Assembly (NCBI GenBank): GCA_902806405.1
Contig: CADCWL010000250.1
Coordinates: 1 to 49,666 of the forward strand
DNA length: 49,666 nucleotides
Source of the DNA: an uncultured Thermomicrobiales bacterium
Lineage (GTDB): Bacteria; Chloroflexota; Chloroflexia; Thermomicrobiales; UBA6265
Direction of reading: 5' to 3'
The notes beneath the pieces are model-generated. The model was not told the DNA's origin. It did not search any database and saw nothing but the letters and a program-made list of their open reading frames with translations. Shown here piece by piece: positions 27,550 to 34,826 of the stretch (its first letter is position 1; each line of letters starts with the position of its first letter). A program made the translations under genes and the position numbers.

Positions 27550-30321
27550 TCAATACCGGATGGTGTTGAAGAGCGGCACGAGGTCGTCCCGGACGAAGAG
27601 GGTGTAGCGGTAGGTGCCGTCTCGCCAGCCGATCGGGTGGGGCAGATCCCGGTACATGAGCAGGCGGTAGAGACGCTGCTGTCCCGCCGGTTCGAGCTGG
27701 GTCGCTAGGCTGTCGAGGATCGAACCGACGACCGCCCCCGGCCCGTACGGCGGGTCGTGGTTCTGCGCCGCCGACCAGCTCGGTGCCAGCTCCGGCGCGA
27801 TCGCGAAGTTCCGGTAGATCGGCCCCTCCGGGAACCACCACCGGAGCACGTACTCCTGCGCCGTGTACCCCTCCAGCCGATCCCAAACCTGGAATTGCGG
27901 GTTCTCGTTGGCGACGATCGCCACCGGCGCCTCCGCTGCTTCCCCGGCGGGGCCTTCCCGCAGATCGCGGTTTGGGAAGTCCCGGAGGTACCACTGGAGG
28001 GGCCACGAGGTCCGGCTGTCGTAGGCGATCTCCATCCCCTTGCCGCCCGTCAACTCTGCCGAGAGCTGGCCGAGCTCTCGCACCATCCGCGAGACGTCCG
28101 GCGACGTCTGCGTGTAGATCAGCATGTCGCGCGGCACGTCCCCCTCGGCGAAGCTCGTTCGCCACCCGGAGTGGATCTGGATGAGCACCAGACCGATCGT
28201 CACCGCCGCAAGCGCCGCTCGGCCCGCAACCCGCGCCCCGCGCAGCAGCCAAGCGAGCCCGAGCAGCGCCAGCACCGCCAGCGGCGGAACGGCGAGCAGC
28301 CACCAGCGATCGGCCGCCGTCGGCGCGACGATCCGGTCCCAGCCGCCGGGCGTGGTCCCCTCCACGAACGCGCCGTACGAGAAACGCCCTGCCAGAAGGA
28401 ACCAGCCCGCCCCTGTGAACAGCAACGCCGCGACCAGACTCGGTTCGGCCCATCCCGGTCCCGTTCGACCCCGGTCCGCTCCGGCCGCCGACGCCCCGTT
28501 CCGGTCGGCGGCGATGCCGACGGCGGACCGCCGCGACTGCCATCGCTCCGCAAGCTCGCCGAGCAGCGAGCCCGCGAGCAGCGTCGCCGGGAGCGCGATG
28601 TGGATGATCAGCCAGGGCATCTTCTCGCCCGCCCACGACAGCGCGGCGAAGATGCCGACGAACCAGACGGCCAGGAAGAGTCGGAAAAAGAAACGCGGTC
28701 CGACCGCACCGCGGCGGACGAGCGCACGCGTGGTGGAAATCCCGACCGCGACCGTCGCCGCCCCGCCGAAGAGGACCGCGAAGAACTCGTACTGCGGAAG
28801 CAGGAGCAGGTAGTAGAACCAGGGCTGGTTGCCCCGCCGGTACCCGTGCTGGCCGAGCCAATAGGGGAGGGTGCCATCGGTCGCGACCGTGGCCGTGAAC
28901 AGCCCTTCCGGGTTCGTGAAGAGGCTCGTGTAGAGGACCGCGAAGATGACGCCGCCGGCCGCCAGGGCCGACACCACCCACGCCGGGTGCCGTCCCGTCG
29001 CCAGCAGCGCGGCCTCGACGCTCCCTGGCCTCGCTCCGCCGAAGATGCCGGTCAGCCACGCCGCACCGCCGCCGACGGCCTTGCGCACCCTCGCCAACCC
29101 GACGCTGCCGGCGACCAGGCCCGCGGCCAGAAGCGCGCCGGCGGCAAGAAAGCGCCAACGCCCGGCCCCCGCCAGCGGCTGCCAGGCGCCGATGCTCGTC
29201 CGACCCGTCTCGTCGACCACAACGATCGTCGCCACCCAGAACGCGGCGACCGCGACCGCGAGCGCGGCGCAGCCGAAGATCGGGCTGCCGCCGTTGGCCG
29301 CGCTCCCTCGACCCGAGACCACCAACAGGCCCGCCGTCAGCGCCGCCACCGCCAGGAGGGCGAGGGCGATCGCGAGCGGGTGGGTCAGGAGCTCCTGGTA
29401 GAACGCGAGCTGGTTCTCGCGGGTCGGCCGCGGCGCGTCCTCCCCGCCACGGTCCCAGGGGATCTCGGGCAGCGCCCGCCCCAGGGGACCCGGCTTGACC
29501 GCGTACAGCAGCGCGGCCGCCCCTCCCACCATCAGGTGGAGCGGCACCAGCTTTCGGAGGCGTCCCCAGAGCAGGGCCCCCCACAGCACGCCGAAGAAAA
29601 TCGCGGCGATGCCGAAGACGATCTCGTGGTTGGTCAGCAGGAAGCCGAGCGATGCGCCGGCGGTCACCAGCCAGCGCCGCTCCGGCCGCTCCAGATAGCG
29701 AACGATCGCGATGAAGAGCACCAGCGCGCCGACCACCGTGTAGATATCGTGCCGGATGTAACGGCTCTGATAGAGGATCGCCGGCGAGACGAGCAACAGC
29801 CCCGCCGCCGCGAGCGCCCCCCACCGGCCCAGGTGCCGTGGCCCGCGGAGCAGGAACGGCAAGCCGACCAGGACGGTCCCGAACAGGGCCGGCACGAACC
29901 GGCTCGTCGCGTCCGAGGCGCCGAAGAGCAGGTAGACGAACGCGTTCGCGTGGAAGAGGAATGGCCCGTGCATCAGGGGGTCGTGGATGTACCCCTGGCC
30001 GGTGGTGAAGAGCCACGAGTAGTAGGCGTGCAGGCTCTCGTCGTGGTGGAGCGTCCGTGAGCCCAGGTCCCAAAAACGGGTGATCGCGGCCAGGGCGATC
30101 AGCAGGACGTAGAGCCCGCCCTCGACGGACAGGGCCCACCGTCGGGACTCGTGTCCCCCGCTGGGATCGGCCTCGTCGCCCCGGGCCCGGTCGTCCTGTT
30201 CGACCCAACGGGGCGCGACCGGCGGCGCGCTCACCACCGCGACGCTCCCGTTCCCGTTCGCCTGGGTGTCCAGGGACGGGATCACGGCGGGATCGGGCCC
30301 GGTCTGCTTTGGCTCTCCCAC
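27550..30321 (-). CDS. TIGR03663-like (flippase-associated Agl23-type) membrane glycosyltransferase family protein
   Basis: ITRFWDLGSRTLHHDESLHAYYSWLFTTGQGYIHDPLMHGPFLFHANAFVYLLFGASDATSRFVPALFGTVLVGLPFLL; SWAGEKMPWLIIHIALPATLLAG; likely GTG start VGEPKQTGPDP at 30321. Confidence 0.85.
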   Translation of the reverse strand: MGEPKQTGPDPAVIPSLDTQANGNGSVAVVSAPPVAPRWVEQDDRARGDEADPSGGHESRRWALSVEGGLYVLLIALAAITRFWDLGSRTLHHDESLHAYYSWLFTTGQGYIHDPLMHGPFLFHANAFVYLLFGASDATSRFVPALFGTVLVGLPFLLRGPRHLGRWGALAAAGLLLVSPAILYQSRYIRHDIYTVVGALVLFIAIVRYLERPERRWLVTAGASLGFLLTNHEIVFGIAAIFFGVLWGALLWGRLRKLVPLHLMVGGAAALLYAVKPGPLGRALPEIPWDRGGEDAPRPTRENQLAFYQELLTHPLAIALALLAVAALTAGLLVVSGRGSAANGGSPIFGCAALAVAVAAFWVATIVVVDETGRTSIGAWQPLAGAGRWRFLAAGALLAAGLVAGSVGLARVRKAVGGGAAWLTGIFGGARPGSVEAALLATGRHPAWVVSALAAGGVIFAVLYTSLFTNPEGLFTATVATDGTLPYWLGQHGYRRGNQPWFYYLLLLPQYEFFAVLFGGAATVAVGISTTRALVRRGAVGPRFFFRLFLAVWFVGIFAALSWAGEKMPWLIIHIALPATLLAGSLLGELAERWQSRRSAVGIAADRNGASAAGADRGRTGPGWAEPSLVAALLFTGAGWFLLAGRFSYGAFVEGTTPGGWDRIVAPTAADRWWLLAVPPLAVLALLGLAWLLRGARVAGRAALAAVTIGLVLIQIHSGWRTSFAEGDVPRDMLIYTQTSPDVSRMVRELGQLSAELTGGKGMEIAYDSRTSWPLQWYLRDFPNRDLREGPAGEAAEAPVAIVANENPQFQVWDRLEGYTAQEYVLRWWFPEGPIYRNFAIAPELAPSWSAAQNHDPPYGPGAVVGSILDSLATQLEPAGQQRLYRLLMYRDLPHPIGWRDGTYRYTLFVRDDLVPLFNTIRY

Positions 30322-30625
30322 GCGTTCCAATCCCTCGTGCGCCCTCGCGCGCGTACCTCGGACCGAAGGGCCGTGTCGGTCGTCTTCGGCGGGGCCGCCC
30401 GAGTATACGACGCGCCTCGGCGGCCATCGAACCATCGCGGCCGATCTGCTGTCGGCAACGGCGGTTAGCGACGACGGTTGACGGCCGTTCTTGGGCCATT
30501 TGCACAAGTTCGTTCGCGACAATCGGCCCGGCGGCACGTACCTTTCGCCGGGTCGCCCTCCTAGACTGGGATTTCCGCACGGGAACGGGAGCGTCGCGTC
30601 GTGAGGCGGAGGGGACGGGGAACAG

Positions 30626-31858
30626 ATGGAAGTCAACGCGGGCGATACGGCATGGGTTCTGATGTCGACGGCGCTGGTCATGCTGATGACCCCCGCGCTG
30701 GGCTTCTTCTACGGCGGTCTCGTTCAGCGCAAAAACGTCCTCTCGACCATCATGCACTCGTTCTTTATCCTGGCGCTGATCAGCGTCCAGTGGGTGCTCT
30801 GGGGGTACACGCTCGCGTTCGGACCGAGCCAGGGCGGCTTCATCGGCGGCTTCGACTTCCTGGGGATGAATGGCGTCGGGGAAACCCCGATCGGCTACGC
30901 CCCGACGATTCCCCACCTCGCGTTCGTCGCCTACCAGATGATGTTCGCGGTCATCACACCGGCCCTGATCACGGGCGCCTTCGCCGAGCGGAAGCGGTTC
31001 AAGGCCTTCGTCGTCTTCTCCCTGCTGTGGGCCACGTTCGTCTACGCTCCCGTCGCGCACTGGGTCTGGAATCTCGACGGGTGGCTCCTGAAGTATGGGG
31101 CGCTCGACTTCGCCGGCGGCACCGTTGTCCACATCACCTCCGGCGTCACCGCCCTCGTGGCGGCGGGCATGCTCGGCAAGCGGATCGGCTTCGGCAGCAA
31201 GGACGCGCTGGAGCCGCACAATCTGACCTACACCGTGCTCGGCGCCGGACTCCTCTGGTTCGGTTGGTTCGGCTTCAACGCCGGCAGCGCGCTTGGCGCG
31301 ACGGGTCGCGCGGCGAACGCCTTCCTCGTCACCAACACGGCCGCCGCCATGGGCGCCCTGACCTGGATGACGGTCAGCTGGCTGCGCCACGGGCAGCCGA
31401 GCGTGCTCGGCGCGGCCGCCGGCGCGGTGGCCGGCCTGGTGGCGATCACCCCGGCCGCCGGCTTCGTCGACACCCAGGCTTCGATCCTGATCGGCCTCGG
31501 CGCGGGCGCGTTCTGCTTCTTCGCCGTCGATCTCTTGAAGAAGGTCGTCAAGCTCGACGACGCGCTCGACGTCTTTGCCGTCCACGGCGTGGGCGGGATC
31601 TGGGGTGCGCTCGCGACCGGTCTCTTCGCGAGAGAAGCGGTCAGTGGCCTCGACGGGGTCAACGGTCTCTTCTTCGGCAATCCGGAGCAACTCCTGAAGC
31701 AGGCGGTCGCCGTCGGGGTGGTGATCGTCTACGCCGGTGCGGTCAGCTGGATCATCCTCAAGGCGATCGACCTGGTGATCGGCCTCCGCGTCCCGGAGCA
31801 GGAGGAGGTGCTCGGCCTCGACACGACGACCCACGGCGAGCTCGCCTACCAGCTCTAG
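30626..31858 (+). CDS. amt: ammonium transporter
   Basis: NAGDTAWVLMSTALVMLMTPALGFFYGGLVQRKNVLSTIMHSF; APVAHWVWN; GTVVHITSGVTALVAAGMLGKR; FGWFGFNAGSALGATGRAANAFLVTNTAAAMGALTWM; VHGVGGIWGALATGLFA. Confidence 0.97.
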   Translation: MEVNAGDTAWVLMSTALVMLMTPALGFFYGGLVQRKNVLSTIMHSFFILALISVQWVLWGYTLAFGPSQGGFIGGFDFLGMNGVGETPIGYAPTIPHLAFVAYQMMFAVITPALITGAFAERKRFKAFVVFSLLWATFVYAPVAHWVWNLDGWLLKYGALDFAGGTVVHITSGVTALVAAGMLGKRIGFGSKDALEPHNLTYTVLGAGLLWFGWFGFNAGSALGATGRAANAFLVTNTAAAMGALTWMTVSWLRHGQPSVLGAAAGAVAGLVAITPAAGFVDTQASILIGLGAGAFCFFAVDLLKKVVKLDDALDVFAVHGVGGIWGALATGLFAREAVSGLDGVNGLFFGNPEQLLKQAVAVGVVIVYAGAVSWIILKAIDLVIGLRVPEQEEVLGLDTTTHGELAYQL

Positions 31859-31916
31859 CGGCCCCAGGAATCTACGGTCCGGCGTTCTGGGCCATGTTCT
31901 CAGGAGGAGACCCGAC

Positions 31917-32051
31917 GTGCTGATTCTCGCCTTTGCCGCTTTCGTGATCCTCGTCCTGGCCTGGCTGGTCGCCCCCAACGGCGAAGTCGCGGTTGGCCCG
32001 TCGCCGGCGACCGTGGAGCCTCTGACGATCGGGGAACCCGCCACCGCGTAG
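31917..32051 (+). CDS. 44-aa single-TM microprotein downstream of amt
   Basis: GTG start 9 nt after a consensus AGGAGG: MLILAFAAFVILVLAWLVAPNGEVAVGPSPATVEPLTIGEPATA*, 58 nt after the amt stop; absent from ORF track (below length cut). Confidence 0.7.
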   Translation: MLILAFAAFVILVLAWLVAPNGEVAVGPSPATVEPLTIGEPATA

Positions 32052-32109
32052 CGACGCGGAGAGCCTGGGACGGGGCATCTGGCCGTCGCCGCACCCGACC
32101 GGGACCGTC

Positions 32110-32143
32110 GACGAGGGGCGAGCCGACCAGCTCGCCCCTCGTC
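32110..32143 (+). terminator. intrinsic-terminator-like hairpin after amt operon
   Basis: GACGAGGGGCGAG-ccgaccag-CTCGCCCCTCGTC, 13-bp perfect stem. Confidence 0.75.
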
Positions 32144-32239
32144 GCGCCCGCGGTGGTGTGCGCTCCGCTCCGCCGTGGGTGACAATCGCGCCGCGGGAAC
32201 GCGGCGCCTGAGCCGTCCCGATCGACGAGGAGAGAGACG

Positions 32240-32584
32240 GTGGTGGACGTGGACGACGAGCGACGGGCCCCTGGCGACGCCACCGATGACGGACCGGAGA
32301 CCGTGACGAAAGACCCCGCCGAGCAGGAGGCGCTGGCCCGCGACCTCGGCGAGGAGCTGACCGATCTGTTCGCCCGCTACGTCCGGGCGGAGATCGATTT
32401 CGCGGATCTCAGCTTCCTCACGTACGAGACGCTCCAGGACCTCTACGTCATCGCCAGCGGCGCCTACGAGCTGGAGTACGAGGAGGACGAGGAGGAAGGC
32501 GGGGACGACGAGGAGAACGGATACGACGCGGCCGAGGCGACGGAGCAGCAGGAGAACCTGGCCCAGGAGCCGGCGGGACGGTAA
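32240..32584 (+). CDS. small acidic protein of unknown function
   Basis: SD GGAGAGAGACGG; EQEALARDLGEELTDLFARYVRAEIDFADLSFLTYETLQDLYVIASGAYELEYEEDEEEGGDDEENGYDAAEATE. Confidence 0.75.
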   Translation: MVDVDDERRAPGDATDDGPETVTKDPAEQEALARDLGEELTDLFARYVRAEIDFADLSFLTYETLQDLYVIASGAYELEYEEDEEEGGDDEENGYDAAEATEQQENLAQEPAGR

Positions 32585-32733
32585 TGAGGGCGGACGTGCC
32601 GGCGTTCGCTTCGGGCAACGGCCGTGGGCCTGCTCGCCTCGGATCGATAGCGGACTGAACGGCCGATGGGTCAGCGGCGCGCCCTAGCATCGCCACACGG
32701 ATGCCCGACTCTCCGTTCTTCGGTCGCCATTGC

Positions 32734-33216
32734 TTACCCCGCGTGCCGAAACCCCGCCTCCCGCATACCCAGTGGCTCGCCTGCTTGCAGCACAGCGGCC
32801 TCGATTACCTCCGCCAGAAAGACCACCGAATCCCCGGCTTCCACCTCCGTCTCCACCCGGCACACCGCATAGCCGAGCGCGTCGGCGAGGGCGGGACAGC
32901 CGGAAGCCGTCTCGACGATGGGGAGGTTGAGCGCCGCGTACTTGTCGCCGGCCCGGGCCTTCGGCCGGCCCAGCGCGCCGGCCAGCTCCCGCTGGTGGGA
33001 CGCCAGCGGGCAGAGCGCGAAACACCCGCTCCCCCGGATCAGCGGCAGCGTGGAGCTCTCCCGCTCCACCGAGAGCATCATCATCGGCGGATCGAACGAG
33101 GCCTGGCTCAGCCAGTTGGCCGTGAAGACGCCCCGTTCCCCTCCGTACGCCGCTGTGACCGCGTACAACCCGTACGTTACCTGTCGCAGGACCGTCTTCT
33201 TCGCCTGTGGGTCCAT
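32734..33216 (-). CDS. flavin reductase family protein (FMN-binding split barrel)
   Basis: VTYGLYAVTAAYGGERGVFTANWLSQASFDPPMMMLSVERESSTLPLIRGSGCFALCPLASHQRELA. Confidence 0.9.
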   Translation of the reverse strand: MDPQAKKTVLRQVTYGLYAVTAAYGGERGVFTANWLSQASFDPPMMMLSVERESSTLPLIRGSGCFALCPLASHQRELAGALGRPKARAGDKYAALNLPIVETASGCPALADALGYAVCRVETEVEAGDSVVFLAEVIEAAVLQAGEPLGMREAGFRHAG

Positions 33217-34230
33217 ATCGTCTCCACGCTCCGATCTTGATGGACGATGTCCGGCCGTTCGCGGCGACGCGGCGCCCGGTCGACGAGCGACCCGATCAAA
33301 CCGACGACGCCGTTCACGCGGTGGCGATAGGCCGACATTGAGTCTGGGGCCGTCCGCCTTGCCGTGCCACGCCATGCGATGGCTGGGCGGCCGCTCCCTT
33401 CAAAGACACCCCGGCTCGGCGAGCACCAGCGCGACGACCTTCAGTAGTAGACGACCTCAAGACCGCTCCGTGGGCAGCAGCGTCCGCGGCAGGTCGGGGA
33501 CGAACCGAGCCCCGGGCGCGGCGGTAACGAAGCGGAGTCAGGGACGACGAGCCGTAGAGCCGTGCCGTCCTCCGGTTCCGGACCGCTGCGGCCGGCGCGG
33601 ACGGCAGTGGCATGCGGGGTTGGCGCGGTGGACAGCATCGGAGCGGGCGGGGAGCGTCGGCGTTTCGTCCCCGGTCACGACCCAGCCCCCGGTGGTGCGG
33701 CGACCCACGACGAGGGGTGATCGGAGCCAGGACCGAGGGGACGTTCGGGCCGATGTCGGTCTACGCCGTCCGCGGATGTTCCCGGCGGATCTTCGCCACC
33801 TTCTGATCGCCGTCGACGGAGGCGGTCGCATGGGCAGTGCGATCGATCCGCTCCTCGACGGGGAACTCGTTCGGAGCGATTGGACTGGAGGGAGGAGGGC
33901 ACCGTCCCGATCCGGCGGCCGCGGACTCTCCTTCTCCGTTCGCCGTGACCCGTGACCTCAAGGTCGTCGACCACGCCGGATTCTCGTCCGGTCGGCGCCG
34001 CTGCCTCCCCGTCTCGCCAGCGGGTCACGCGCCGGCCCTCGGCGCCGCGTGGCCGCCTTTAGATGGTCGGCATAATCGGTGGGACCAGGTTCCGGACGTC
34101 GGCGTGTGGCCCGGGCCCGCCGATGCGAGTAGCCTTAGCACCGACCACGAGGGTCGATTCCGCGGCGCCGCGCGTCCTCGACACGTTGATCGTATCGTAG
34201 GATCGGCAGCCAGCGGTTGCCTCGGTCGGG

Positions 34231-34785
34231 GTGGATTCGATGCCCTACGCGCTCGTTCCGGCATTGTTCATCCTGCTCATGATCGGCCGCATCTACCGAC
34301 CCCGGGCGGCGAAGGCGCCGGGCGAACCCGTGCGGCGCCACCCGCTGCCGCTCCTGTCACGCCTCCGGCTCCACGCCTGGCCGGCGTCGGGGGCCATTCT
34401 CGGCGTTGCTGTGGGCGCGGCGCTCGGATGGGTGCCATCGTGGGTCGTTGCCGTCTTCCTAGCGGCCACCGCCGCCGTGGTCCTGGTTCCGGTCGCGTAC
34501 CTCTTGACCACCGAGGGGATCGTCTGCGGCTGGACGTCACCCCGGCGCTGGACCGAGTTCGCGGGGGTCGCCCGTCGCGCCGGCGGCGCCCGTCTCCAGG
34601 GGATCGGCGGACGCGGCGGCCTCAGCGTCTGGCTCGCCGGCTCCCACGACATCGACGAGACGGTCCTGCTCCTGCGCCGCCTCGTCCGCGGCTCGTACCA
34701 GGGACACGCCGCCGGCGCCGCCTCGGCGGCCACGCCAGACAATCCAGCGCGTCCGGTGGGGATCGCTTCGGCCTCCGTGCGCTAG
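34231..34785 (+). CDS. small membrane protein (PH-like C-terminal region?), unknown function
   Basis: Three hydrophobic stretches (ALVPALFILLMIG; SGAILGVAVGAALGWV; VVAVFLAATAAVVLVPVAYLL) followed by TTEGIVCGWTSPRRWTEFAGVARRAGGARLQG. Confidence 0.6.
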   Translation: MDSMPYALVPALFILLMIGRIYRPRAAKAPGEPVRRHPLPLLSRLRLHAWPASGAILGVAVGAALGWVPSWVVAVFLAATAAVVLVPVAYLLTTEGIVCGWTSPRRWTEFAGVARRAGGARLQGIGGRGGLSVWLAGSHDIDETVLLLRRLVRGSYQGHAAGAASAATPDNPARPVGIASASVR

Positions 34786-34796
34786 GGCGATCCTAT

Positions 34797-34817
34797 CGGC
34801 TCCGCGTGGCGGAGCCG
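34797..34817. terminator. bidirectional hairpin between convergent genes
   Basis: CGGCTCCGC-gtg-GCGGAGCCG. Confidence 0.5.
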
Positions 34818-34826
34818 CCGCGCGCT

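Noticed and set aside
27431-32185. 1584-aa minus-strand ORF
   Set aside because: Spans the AmtB gene antisense and the Agl23-like gene in another frame; Arg/Pro/Gly-rich shadow ORF caused by high GC and few stops.
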